Of a stretch of DNA of 64,000 nucleotides, positions 8,764 through 16,913 are shown piece by piece. Position 1 is the stretch's first letter; each line of letters begins with the position of its first letter. The stretch covers positions 186,001-250,000 of the forward strand of contig JAEXFN010000005.1 of NCBI GenBank assembly GCA_023400055.1, read 5' to 3'. A program made the position numbers and the translations under genes. This DNA is from Bacillota bacterium. Its GTDB lineage: Bacteria > Bacillota > UBA4882 > UBA8346. The notes under the pieces are model-generated. The model searched no databases and was not told the origin of the DNA. It saw only the letters and a list, made by a program, of their open reading frames with translations.

Positions 8764-9597
8764 ATGATCAACTACGGTTATTCCGTGGATATTGTTATTG
8801 TAAGTTATAATACCAGCGGGCATTTACGCGATTGCATCCGGAGTATCCGCGAGCATACGCTTCCGGACGACTACCAGATCTGGGTGGTGGATAACGCCAG
8901 TACCGACGACAGTCCGCAGTTGATCAAGGCCCTTCCCGAAGTCGAAGGGATTTTTAATCATTCCAACCGGGGCTACGGCGCTGCTTGCAATCAGGGGATC
9001 AAAGCCGGAAACGGCCAATACATTTTCTTATTAAACAGCGACATCCGGGTGACGCCCCATTGGCTGCCGCCGTTAGTCCGCGTTTTAAAATCTTCGGCCC
9101 GGATCGCCGTGGTCGGCCCCAAATTAGTCAGTCCCAAAGGATTCATCTTCGGCGCCGGAGTGGTCGGCACCAATGCGCACCCGGTGATTCGCGGCTTGGG
9201 CGAGCCGAACCTTCCCAGCCGTTATAACCGGATCACGGAATGTTTGAGCGTTGGCGGAGCCTGCATGGGGATCAAACGGGAACTGCTGCCGAAGCTCGGT
9301 TTATTCGACGAGCATTATTTTCATTATTTTGAGGAGACCGATTATTGTTACAATGCCCGTTTCCACGGCTACAAAGTGGTTTATTGCCCTGAAAGCCAGG
9401 TGACTCACTACGGGCACGGCAGTTGTCATGACTCCGCAAAGCTGGATGGCTATTTTCGAGCCAGCGAAAGCTATTTCAAGCAAAAATGGCAGCAATTCTT
9501 GCAGTCGGAGACGCCGTTGGCCAGGCTTCACCAGGCGGACGGCGGGCAACGGCGGTTTGTGAAAAAAAGTCCGGCGGGATTGGATACCAAGGGGTGA
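8764..9597 (+). CDS. Family 2 glycosyltransferase (rhamnosyltransferase-like)
   Basis: A 277-residue cytoplasmic GT-A fold glycosyltransferase. It starts with VDIVIVSYNTSGHLRDCI, has the nucleotide-binding VVDNASTDDS block and a SDIRV segment (about residue 96) in place of the usual DxD, followed by GGACMGIKRELL and an EETDYCYNARFHGYKVVYCPES acceptor-side region. This layout is typical of WbbL/rhamnosyltransferase-type GT2 enzymes. GGAGG lies seven bases before the ATG. It directly follows rfbD on the same strand and may use its product dTDP-rhamnose; that link is inference. The enzyme class is secure. Confidence 0.9.
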   Translation: MINYGYSVDIVIVSYNTSGHLRDCIRSIREHTLPDDYQIWVVDNASTDDSPQLIKALPEVEGIFNHSNRGYGAACNQGIKAGNGQYIFLLNSDIRVTPHWLPPLVRVLKSSARIAVVGPKLVSPKGFIFGAGVVGTNAHPVIRGLGEPNLPSRYNRITECLSVGGACMGIKRELLPKLGLFDEHYFHYFEETDYCYNARFHGYKVVYCPESQVTHYGHGSCHDSAKLDGYFRASESYFKQKWQQFLQSETPLARLHQADGGQRRFVKKSPAGLDTKG

Positions 9598-9660
9598 ACT
9601 TGCGACGCTGCGGCGGTCACCCCGTGGCCGTGAGCCTCTTTCGAAGAATCACGCTTGGCG

Positions 9661-10689
9661 TCACCAGCCGCGTCCGAACTCCTGGGCGCGGCCGCCATTG
9701 ATTCCATAGGCCGTCGCCATGAATGGCTGCCGCGACTTGCTGATCCGGAAGACCTCGCTCAGCCGGTGCTTGAAGGTGTGCTGCGAGTAGGCCTTTTTCT
9801 GGGCGGCTTTGGCGATGGCCGTTCGCAGCTGCGGGTTTGCGAGATAGAAGTGAATTTTGCGCGCCAGCTCATCCGGATCGTCGTACCTGACGAGTTCGCT
9901 GCCGTCCGTGAAATTGCGCCACAGATCCGGCCGGGTCCGGTCCACCAGTTGAAACGCGCCGCAGCCGGCCAATGCAAAGGCGCGGTCATTGGGGCTGGTC
10001 GCCCCGACGGCCCGGGCGTTGCCGGTCGGCGGATCCACCGGATCGCGGTGGATATTGAGGTTAATCTTCGCTCCGTTATAGTATTTTTGCACTTCCCAAA
10101 AATTGTTCATGATCGGCATGGTGAAACGTTGCAGGGACGGCACGAGCTTTTCCCCCCAACTCTGCCAGTCGCCGATCAGTTTAACATTCAGACCTTGCAA
10201 CTGGGGCGCGATCGCATTCAGGATCCGTATCCGGTTGGCGAATCCCATTCCCACCAAACAAACATCGCTGCGATAAATCTCGGGAACCGGCATGCTGCGG
10301 TTCACCTTGGGATTGCAACACCAGGGCAGATAAAACACGTTGGGCCGGCGGTACTCGTTGACCGCTTGGCGCTCATTGGTGAAGACGTAATCATAGGCAT
10401 TGACCATGGCGCCGCGATGATGGTCAATCTCATAGGGGTCTTCCACCAGCCATAATACGGTGACGGCGCCCAATGATTTGGCATAGCGAACCAATGGCAG
10501 CTGGGTATAGGTGCCGTGCATGACCAGCATCATATCCGGACGGAAACGGTGAATGTCCTCTCGGGTCAGGTTCTGGGGCGAGACTTGCCGGGTGGTATGT
10601 TTGAAATCCCGGATCAGGGTTTGATAGACATCATAGGCGTAGCGGGTGTTGAAGCCCGGGCCCCCCGAATCCACGAATAAGATCTTCAA
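9661..10689 (-). CDS. CgeB-like spore-surface glycosyltransferase (copy 1)
   Basis: A 342-residue protein of the CgeB family (DUF3880 N-terminal half plus a GT-B-like C-terminal half), whose Bacillus member helps decorate the spore crust. It begins KILFVDSGGPGFNTRYAYDVYQ and holds VLWLVEDPYEIDHHRG, VFYLPWCCNP and the late GCGAFQLVDRTRPDL block. I chose a TTG start because GGAGGAG sits six bases upstream; the open frame extends further without a ribosome site. It is a clear paralogue of the gene at 11896 on the opposite strand. The pair diverges around a family 2 glycosyltransferase. Donor and acceptor are unknown. Confidence 0.85.
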   Translation of the reverse strand: MKILFVDSGGPGFNTRYAYDVYQTLIRDFKHTTRQVSPQNLTREDIHRFRPDMMLVMHGTYTQLPLVRYAKSLGAVTVLWLVEDPYEIDHHRGAMVNAYDYVFTNERQAVNEYRRPNVFYLPWCCNPKVNRSMPVPEIYRSDVCLVGMGFANRIRILNAIAPQLQGLNVKLIGDWQSWGEKLVPSLQRFTMPIMNNFWEVQKYYNGAKINLNIHRDPVDPPTGNARAVGATSPNDRAFALAGCGAFQLVDRTRPDLWRNFTDGSELVRYDDPDELARKIHFYLANPQLRTAIAKAAQKKAYSQHTFKHRLSEVFRISKSRQPFMATAYGINGGRAQEFGRGW

Positions 10690-10799
10690 GCAGTACTCCT
10701 CCAATCTACGGCTGAAATCGCGCTGGTGAAAAAATACGGCAGACCCTCGAAAAGCCAAGGACCCCCGTTCCCATTCCTCTTTTGGCGATCGGTAACGGC

Positions 10800-11591
10800 T
10801 CAAGCGCGGACGAGTTTGGCTATCAGCGTTTTGATCTCCTCAATTTGCGGCTCACTGTAACCGAAGTTGCCCAAGAGCGCGGCTTCTTCCGGATTGATTT
10901 CGGAGACGTTCCGCCGCCAGGCGGCAAAATCCAGCGCGGTTCGCTTGCGGTGGTACAACAGTTTCCAGGCGCCGTATAACGAATCGCACTCGGCGGTTCG
11001 CCCGATATGCTGGCAGGGATGGGAGACCAGGTAGGCTCGGCGCAGCCCCAAAGCCGCGGCCTTTTGGGCGGCGGCCGAATCGTCGTCTCCGTAAATCCCC
11101 TGGGCGGGCAGGATAAAATGCGCCTGCCACAACTGGCGCCGGAACATCACGCAAGTAAAGAGGACAAAATCGGCGTATTCGATGGTAATCCCCGGCGCGC
11201 TGGCCCGCTGGGCGCCGCTTAACGGAATCCCGGGCCAGGGCAGTCCGATGTAGGCCAAATCGCGAAAGTGGTTCAGTGCCTGGGCCATGGCCGCGGCCCA
11301 ATTGTTGCGGGGAACGACGCAATCATCATCCATCCGGATCAAGTATTGGCCGCGCGCATGTTGCGCGGCGAATTGCGTTCCCAAGACATGGGAGAGGTTT
11401 TGGCCCGGGTCCAGTATTTGGACCCGGGGATGATGGAATTGGCTTAAATAGGCCAGGACCTCCGGGTAAGGGGGATGGTTATTGACCAAAATGATCTCCG
11501 AATGCCCGTCGGTGGATTCGATTACCGCTTCGATACAGCGGCGGATGATCGGCAGTGTGTTATAACAGTTGATAATCACGGAGAACTTCAA
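10800..11591 (-). CDS. Family 2 glycosyltransferase
   Basis: A roughly 263-residue GT-A enzyme. It starts LKFSVIINCYNTLPIIRRCI, has IILVNNHPP, the nucleotide/metal site in LIRMDDDCVVPRN (DDD, about residue 96) and a lower region with IYGDDDSAAAQKA. The start is uncertain: a TTG at 11591 has AAGGA 11 bases upstream, while a TTG at 11630 would add 13 residues without a ribosome site. It is cotranscribed in direction with the CgeB-like gene below it. It probably adds a sugar to the same surface glycan as its neighbours; the substrate is not known. Confidence 0.85.
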   Translation of the reverse strand: MKFSVIINCYNTLPIIRRCIEAVIESTDGHSEIILVNNHPPYPEVLAYLSQFHHPRVQILDPGQNLSHVLGTQFAAQHARGQYLIRMDDDCVVPRNNWAAAMAQALNHFRDLAYIGLPWPGIPLSGAQRASAPGITIEYADFVLFTCVMFRRQLWQAHFILPAQGIYGDDDSAAAQKAAALGLRRAYLVSHPCQHIGRTAECDSLYGAWKLLYHRKRTALDFAAWRRNVSEINPEEAALLGNFGYSEPQIEEIKTLIAKLVRA

Positions 11592-11895
11592 GGAGGCATC
11601 AATCCTTAATTTTTTAGCGTTTCCCGGCAAAATACAATGAAGTATATGCCTGCTTTCGGCTTATTGTGATTAAGTTTGGGCATTTTTTGGTTTCCGCTCG
11701 AAAATAAAACGCATATGATAAGACGAAATAAATCTCTTCAATGAGCTTTTTCATCGGGAAAAGCGGTTTTTGAAGCGTTCCCGCAATTTTTCATGACCGA
11801 ATCGGCCGAAAAAGCTCAGTAGCAATTGTGGAAATTAAAGTAAAACGAATGGCGTTTTTCGGGCGTGCGATTTACCGACATCAAGGAGACGATGG
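11592..11895. other. Divergent intergenic region, no gene seen
   Basis: About 300 AT-richer bases separate the divergent GT2 and CgeB-like genes. They should contain both promoters. I could not pick a convincing -35/-10 pair. CAAGGAG before 11896 is the ribosome site of the plus-strand gene. Confidence 0.5.
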
Positions 11896-12849
11896 ATGAA
11901 GATCCTCTTTGTCGATTCCGGCGGTCAGACATTTGAATCCCGTTATGCGTATGGAATCTATGATACGTTGGTCCACGATCTATCCTGCGAGGTGCGCCAG
12001 GTCAATCCGTTTGCATTAACCCGCTCGATGATCGCCGAGTTTCGCCCGGAGCTTCTGTTGGTGGTCCATGGCACGTTTACGCCGCTCGATTTGGTCCGCT
12101 ACGCCAAGACCAAAGGAGCCCTGACCGCCGTGTGGCTGGTGGAGGACCCCTACGAGATCGATTGTCATCGCGGTCCGATGGTGGAGACTTATGATTACGT
12201 TTTTACCACTGAAAAACAAGCGGTCCATGAATATGGCCGCCCGCAGGTTTTTTATCTGCCGTGGTGCTGCAGTCCCCGGGTTCACCAAAGGAACGAACCG
12301 CCCGCGAACTATCGGAGCGATCTGTGTCTGGTCGGAGTCGCCTTCGCCAACCGGGCCCGAATCCTGAATGCCATCGCCCCGGCCATCAAGGATCTGAACG
12401 TCAAATTGATCGGAAATTGGGGCAACGAACTCCTGCCGGTGCTGCGCAAATTCATCGTGCCGGTGAATTGCGACTTCTGGGAGATCCAGAAGTATTACAA
12501 CGGTGCCAAGCTGAATCTGAATATTCATCGGGATTCCATGGATCCGCCCTCCGCCAATCGCCGCCGAGTTAGCGGCACCAGCCCGAACGATCGTACGTTT
12601 GCCCTGGCCGGAACGGGCGTTTTTCAGCTGGTCGACAATAACCGGCCCGATGTCTGGGAGTGCTTTAGTCGAGATCGGGAATTGGTGGGATTTGACGACA
12701 GCGCCGATCTGGCCGGAAAGATCCGGGAATATCTGGCGAATGAAAGCGCGCGGCAGTCCAGCGGAGCCGCGGCGCAACAAAGGGCTTATCAGGAACATAC
12801 TTTCAAACATCGTCTTGAACAAGCTTTTCAAATCATGGGTATGTTGTGA
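11896..12849 (+). CDS. CgeB-like spore-surface glycosyltransferase (copy 2)
   Basis: A 317-residue paralogue of the gene at 9661-10689. It starts MKILFVDSGGQTFESRYAYG, keeps VVHGTFTPLDLVRYAKTKGA, VWLVEDPYEIDCHRG, FYLPWCCSP, YYNGAKLNLNIHRDSMDPPS and the GTGVFQLVDNNRPDVWE block, and ends in a basic HTFKHRLEQAF helix. It is shorter than copy 1 because copy 1 carries a longer C-terminal tail. CAAGGAG precedes the ATG. The gene downstream (12872) follows after 22 bases, so they probably form one operon. Family membership is clear; the sugar specificity is unknown. Confidence 0.85.
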   Translation: MKILFVDSGGQTFESRYAYGIYDTLVHDLSCEVRQVNPFALTRSMIAEFRPELLLVVHGTFTPLDLVRYAKTKGALTAVWLVEDPYEIDCHRGPMVETYDYVFTTEKQAVHEYGRPQVFYLPWCCSPRVHQRNEPPANYRSDLCLVGVAFANRARILNAIAPAIKDLNVKLIGNWGNELLPVLRKFIVPVNCDFWEIQKYYNGAKLNLNIHRDSMDPPSANRRRVSGTSPNDRTFALAGTGVFQLVDNNRPDVWECFSRDRELVGFDDSADLAGKIREYLANESARQSSGAAAQQRAYQEHTFKHRLEQAFQIMGML

Positions 12850-12871
12850 GAGAGGCCAAAGGAGCAGATAA

Positions 12872-13528
12872 ATGATTGATAACGTGGGGTTCGCCTTGAT
12901 CAGCTGTATCAGGAGCGGAATGGCCGCCGCTGCCGGCCCGGACCGTTTCCAGTCATTGAACGTTCCCGCCGGTTACCGGGTGGATCAACAAATGTTGCAG
13001 GGCAACTTCAGCATCCCGCAAGGCTATAATTTCGCCATGCGCCATTCCACGGCGAAATATAAAATCTACTTAAATCCCAGTGTCGCTATTTTGAATCAAA
13101 ATTTGCTCGTCGAAGTCCTCTCGTTATTTCAAGCTCACCCGGAACTGGGGATGTTGGGAGTATTGGGCGCCAGACAATTGCCGGCTAACGGCGTCTGGTG
13201 GGAAGCGGCCGAAAAATCCGGGAAAATGGTCCTGCCCGGCAAAAGCATCAGTTTTCCCAGTCGGAGCGGCGCGGATTACGAGCCCGTGCAAGCCATCGAT
13301 GGCGCCGTCATGATCACGCAATACGACATTCCCTGGCGGGAAGGGGCCTTTGCCGAAGTTTTTTACGATACCGCTCAATGCCTGGAATTCTTGAAAGCCG
13401 GCTATGCCGTGGGAATCCCCCGGCAAGATCAGCCCTGGTGCGCCTATAACAATCCGGATTCATTATTTCAGTTTTATCATGAGCGTGAAGCGTTTATCCG
13501 CGAATATGCGGGAATGATCCCGATCTGA
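12872..13528 (+). CDS. Small glycosyltransferase paralogue with eroded active-site motifs
   Basis: A 218-residue member of the same family as the genes at 14522 and 15226 (Glyco_tranf_2_5-like). The scaffold is retained: AKYKIYL, LGMLGVLGARQLPANGVWW, VQAIDGAVMITQYDIPWRE and LEFLKAGYAVGIPRQ. At the places where both paralogues have CANNE, KGYNEGM/KAYNEGM, YLHQD and GWHFYD, this copy has CIRSG, QGYNFAM, YLNPS and EVFYD. The frame is intact with no stops, so it is not an obvious pseudogene. It may be a non-catalytic partner or have a changed substrate. It probably shares an mRNA with the CgeB-like gene upstream. Confidence 0.8.
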   Translation: MIDNVGFALISCIRSGMAAAAGPDRFQSLNVPAGYRVDQQMLQGNFSIPQGYNFAMRHSTAKYKIYLNPSVAILNQNLLVEVLSLFQAHPELGMLGVLGARQLPANGVWWEAAEKSGKMVLPGKSISFPSRSGADYEPVQAIDGAVMITQYDIPWREGAFAEVFYDTAQCLEFLKAGYAVGIPRQDQPWCAYNNPDSLFQFYHEREAFIREYAGMIPI

Positions 13529-13567
13529 CCCGGTGCGCCGGAGCGGGCGGACCGCTACGGAGGCCCA

Positions 13568-14179
13568 TCAGTGCGGCGAAATATTGAAAATTTGCAAGAC
13601 CCAAGTCACCATCGCCAGGTTGCCGGCGCCCTGGGGTTGCGGCAGATTGGTCACCGTGGTTTGGATATCCAGCCGGTCGCCGTCCTTGAGGGTGATCGGT
13701 GTCGCGCCAAGGCCATAGGAATAAGTTTTGACGTTTCGCCACGGCAACGGCAGCGGAACCTGGAAATTGAATCCGGTGGCCGGCTGTTCCCGCGGCAACA
13801 GCTGCCCGTTGAGCAGAAGCTGGGCAGTATATTCATCGTCGGCCGCGATGGAGAAGATGAAGCGGAAATCATTTCCGGTGGCGTCGCCCACCGGAAATTT
13901 GGTGATATTGGGAGCGGCGAGCCCGGCACTGGCCACCAAACGCCGGGTAAAGAGTTTCGGGGCGTTGTCATTGGGATCGGGGACCGGAGTGGACCACAAG
14001 TATTGCGGAATCTCCCCGTACCCGGATGACGGCACCAGGTTGCCATCGCTCCAATCCAGACTCGGCCAGAAAGAAAAGGGCGTTTCGACCGCCACCGGTG
14101 TGGAATGGGCCGGAGAGGCCAGCCAATCCGCGCCGGCCTGGAAAGGGATGGACGCATAGATCGCCAACGGTTGAGACAT
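13568..14179 (-). CDS. Protein of unknown function, possibly a surface beta-sandwich protein
   Basis: I do not recognise this 203-residue protein. It starts MSQPLAIYASIPFQAGADW with AAGGAGG at good spacing before the ATG (14179), so a longer upstream reading is unlikely. It is rich in P, L, F, W, N and G with short hydrophobic stretches alternating with polar turns (FRFIFSIAADDEYTAQLLLNG, DRLDIQTTVTNLPQP), which suggests an all-beta fold. There is no signal peptide, membrane helix or cysteine. It lies inside the glycan island on the opposite strand to its neighbours. A spore-coat or crust structural protein that carries the glycan is a reasonable guess, nothing more. Confidence 0.65.
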   Translation of the reverse strand: MSQPLAIYASIPFQAGADWLASPAHSTPVAVETPFSFWPSLDWSDGNLVPSSGYGEIPQYLWSTPVPDPNDNAPKLFTRRLVASAGLAAPNITKFPVGDATGNDFRFIFSIAADDEYTAQLLLNGQLLPREQPATGFNFQVPLPLPWRNVKTYSYGLGATPITLKDGDRLDIQTTVTNLPQPQGAGNLAMVTWVLQIFNISPH

Positions 14180-14521
14180 GGTGAAACGATACCTCCTTAA
14201 CGTATGGTACATCGTATTCATGCCAAACAACCGATGTGAATCATTGTCCCGCCCGGCTCGCGGTCGGGAATCGGCCATTCTCCTCCGGAATGCGGGTCAA
14301 AACCGCCCTTTTTTAAAAACTGGCTGAAAGTCTTGCGAATCGAGAAATCATAGGCAAAAAGTTAGAATGATTTTAGCGCTGGTTTTTGGCTTGAGTTTTG
14401 CTAAAGTCCCCGAACGATATGCGGTTTATCACAATTTCGCCGACGGGACAAAATGATACGGGCCGATTTTGGCGGACGACATAAAATATTTTAATATGAT
14501 AGCGGTTTGGGAGCGTTTCAA
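14180..14521. other. Divergent intergenic region, no gene seen
   Basis: About 340 bases between the divergent unknown protein and the first intact small glycosyltransferase. AT-rich stretches near 14330-14500 could hold promoters in both directions. No repeat or hairpin stood out. Confidence 0.5.
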
Positions 14522-15181
14522 GTGACCGATTTTCAACGTTTTGAGTTTATTTTTTGCGCCAATAACGAACGGCTGATTCAAGAATCATGCCGCTACATTC
14601 AGGCGCTGAACCTGCCCGCCGGTTTTACGCTAGGCATACAGGCCATCAAAAACAGCGCCAGTATGGCCAAAGGCTATAATGAGGGCATGCGCGGCAGCGA
14701 TGCCAAATATAAAATTTATTTGCATCAGGATGTAAATATCTTAAATCCAAATTTTTGTTACGACATCCTCACTTTGTTTCAGAAATATCCCAATCTGGGC
14801 ATCATGGGTGTCCTGGGCGCCAAGCAACTGCCGCCCAACGGCATCTGGTGGGATGCCCCGCAGACCTGTGGCAAGGTTTACTATTTCGATCAGTTGCTGC
14901 TATGCAACACCGAGGTCAGCGGCGAATATGAAAGCGTCCAGGCGCTCGACGGAATGATTTTGATTACCCAATATGATCTGCCGTGGCGGGAAGATATCCT
15001 GACGGGATGGCATTTTTACGACGCCGCGCAGAGCCTCGAATTTATCAAAGCCGGCTATGCGGTGGGCATTCCCAGGCAGACCGTTCCCTGGTGCGCGCAT
15101 AACTGCCGCAGCCCAATGATCCCCTTTCAAGCCGGTAAGTTCAACTTCACTCAGGAATACCAGCGCTTCTATGCGCGATAG
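14522..15181 (+). CDS. Small family 2-like glycosyltransferase (paralogue 2)
   Basis: A 219-residue glycosyltransferase-like protein (Glyco_tranf_2_5 type). It shows FIFCANNERL at the start, NSASMAKGYNEGM, the nucleotide/metal-site-like YLHQDVNILN (about residue 75), MGVLGAKQLPPNGIWW, VQALDGMILITQYDLPWRED and GWHFYDAAQSLEFIKAGYAVGIPRQ. I chose GTG at 14522, eight bases after GGGAG, over the TTG at 14507. The next paralogue starts 44 bases after its stop. It belongs to the glycan island; its substrate is unknown. Confidence 0.82.
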   Translation: MTDFQRFEFIFCANNERLIQESCRYIQALNLPAGFTLGIQAIKNSASMAKGYNEGMRGSDAKYKIYLHQDVNILNPNFCYDILTLFQKYPNLGIMGVLGAKQLPPNGIWWDAPQTCGKVYYFDQLLLCNTEVSGEYESVQALDGMILITQYDLPWREDILTGWHFYDAAQSLEFIKAGYAVGIPRQTVPWCAHNCRSPMIPFQAGKFNFTQEYQRFYAR

Positions 15182-15225
15182 CTTTGGGAGCCAAAAAGGC
15201 GCTTTGGGAGGGGAGAAGCCAGAAA

Positions 15226-15897
15226 ATGAGCGACCCGAAAAAAATTTGTTTCATCTACTGCGCCAATAACGAGCCATTGTTAGCCGAGTCCTTGCGTTCC
15301 GTCGCCGAGTTATACATTCCCGGCGGGTATGGGGTGGCAAACCAAGTGATTCGCAACGCCACTGGTTTGGCCAAAGCTTATAATGAGGGCATGCGAGCTT
15401 CCGATGCCAAGTATAAAGTATATTTGCATCAAGATATCCTGGTGATCAACCGCAATTTCTTAAAAGAGATGGTCATGATTTTTTTGAAACATCCCGAGCT
15501 GGGAATGCTAGGGGTCGGGGGCGCCAAACGGCTGCCGCCCGACGCCTATTGGCCCCATGCTACGGCTTGTTACGGCCGTTTCATGTGGGGCGATCTCCAA
15601 TATAACGTGCCTTTCGCCTGGAATGAAGTACTGGGGGATTACGAGTCGGTTCAGGCGATCGACGGCGTCGCCATGATTACCCAGTATGACCTGCCATGGC
15701 GGGAGGATATCTTCACCGGATGGCATTTTTACGATATTTCGCAAAGCCTGGAGTTTATCAAAGCCGGTTATCAGGTGGGCATTCCTCGCCAAACGGCCCC
15801 CTGGTTCCTGCACCGGGCGCATGATGGCAGCACGGTGGGCTACGAAGAGGCGCGCCAGCTCTTTTTGACCCATTATGGCGCGGATGTGACCGGATAA
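15226..15897 (+). CDS. Small family 2-like glycosyltransferase (paralogue 3)
   Basis: A 223-residue paralogue of the gene just upstream. It has CFIYCANNEPLLAESL, NATGLAKAYNEGM, YLHQDILVIN, LGMLGVGGAKRLPPD, VQAIDGVAMITQYDLPWRED, GWHFYDISQSLEFIKAGYQVGIPRQ and a final AHDGSTVGYEEARQLFL tail. All the motifs missing from the copy at 12872 are present. The ATG at 15226 lies after a GGAGGGGAG stretch. Tandem duplication of this gene type suggests that several similar sugar transfers are needed to build the glycan. Confidence 0.82.
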   Translation: MSDPKKICFIYCANNEPLLAESLRSVAELYIPGGYGVANQVIRNATGLAKAYNEGMRASDAKYKVYLHQDILVINRNFLKEMVMIFLKHPELGMLGVGGAKRLPPDAYWPHATACYGRFMWGDLQYNVPFAWNEVLGDYESVQAIDGVAMITQYDLPWREDIFTGWHFYDISQSLEFIKAGYQVGIPRQTAPWFLHRAHDGSTVGYEEARQLFLTHYGADVTG

Positions 15898-16032
15898 ACG
15901 GGTCGGACGATCCGGCCTGCCCGGTCATGGTCACGCCATAAGCGTCACCCATTCACAGTTTGACCGGAGAAGGAACGGCGCTACGGCCGGGCTGGGGGGC
16001 GCCGGCGATTCAATTTTGGAGGAGGTTTTTTT

Positions 16033-16653
16033 ATGGTCGAGAACCCGATTGCCACCCAATTTCATCAGCTTTATTACGATTCAGCGGTATGGATGCAAAC
16101 ATATTGGCTGGGAGTGCCGATCCAGAAATGTCCGTTGGACATGTGGATCTATCAGGAGATAATCTTCGAATTGCGGCCGGATCTGATCATCGAGTGCGGC
16201 ACCGCCGATGGCGGCAGCGCCTTGTACCTGGCCAGCCTGTGCGATCTGGTGCAGAATGGCCGGATCCTGACGATCGACATCGCCGCCAAGCCGCGGCCGC
16301 AACATCCGCGGATCACCTATCTGACCGGCTCGTCGGTGGCGGTGGACATTTACAATGCGGTCCGCACCGCCATCCGGCCCGGCGAGCGGGTGATGGTGAT
16401 CCTGGATTCGGATCACAGCATGGGGCACGTGTTGAACGAGTTGCGGATTTATGCCCTGCTGGTCACCCCGGGAAGCTATATGATCGTCGAAGACACCAAC
16501 ATCAACGGCCATCCGGTGTTGCCGACCTTCGGCCCCGGGCCCATGGAGGCGCTGCAACAGTTCCTGGCCGAAAACCCCGGCTTCGTCCCGGATAAATCCC
16601 GCGAAAAGTTCTTCGTCACTTTCTTCCCCAATGGCTTTCTGAAGAAACTGTAA
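16033..16653 (+). CDS. CmcI-family O-methyltransferase (rhamnosyl O-methyltransferase-like)
   Basis: A 206-residue SAM-dependent methyltransferase of the family that includes cephalosporin hydroxylase CmcI and mycobacterial rhamnosyl O-methyltransferase. Motifs are GVPIQKCPLDMWIYQEII, LIIECGTADGGSALYLA (SAM-binding loop), ILTIDI, YLTGSSV, VILDSDHSMGHV (metal-binding acid and His) and YMIVEDTNINGHPV. GGAGGAGG precedes the ATG. It closes the glycan island. With rfbD at its start, 2-O- or 3-O-methyl-rhamnose on a surface glycan is a plausible product, which is an inference from family and context. Confidence 0.85.
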   Translation: MVENPIATQFHQLYYDSAVWMQTYWLGVPIQKCPLDMWIYQEIIFELRPDLIIECGTADGGSALYLASLCDLVQNGRILTIDIAAKPRPQHPRITYLTGSSVAVDIYNAVRTAIRPGERVMVILDSDHSMGHVLNELRIYALLVTPGSYMIVEDTNINGHPVLPTFGPGPMEALQQFLAENPGFVPDKSREKFFVTFFPNGFLKKL

Positions 16654-16737
16654 AGGGCCCGGCGGCGATGAGCCGCTTGGCCTCGTCCGCTGCCCGCTCT
16701 GGCAAACCAAGAGCGGGGGGCGGAGCGATTCGGGCCG

Positions 16738-16760
16738 GTCCGTCGGTATTACCGACGGAC
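16738..16760. repeat. Perfect 23-bp palindromic hairpin after the glycan island
   Basis: Two perfect 11-base arms (GTCCGTCGGTA and its complement) flank a single central base. A second imperfect hairpin (GCTC/GAGC) lies just before it near 16694-16716. Neither has a clear T run, so it may be a factor-assisted terminator or RNA end of the CmcI transcript. Confidence 0.6.
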
Positions 16761-16913
16761 TCTCCGATGAAAGACAACTTCTATGATCGATATTATACCG
16801 CGAAAAGCCGGGCCTGAAGTATCGTTTTTGTACGCGAATTTGTACGCGAAAAATATCATCTATTTTGGATATCCGTTGTAACCGAACAAATCCAGTCGTC
16901 TAGTCTGTGTAGC

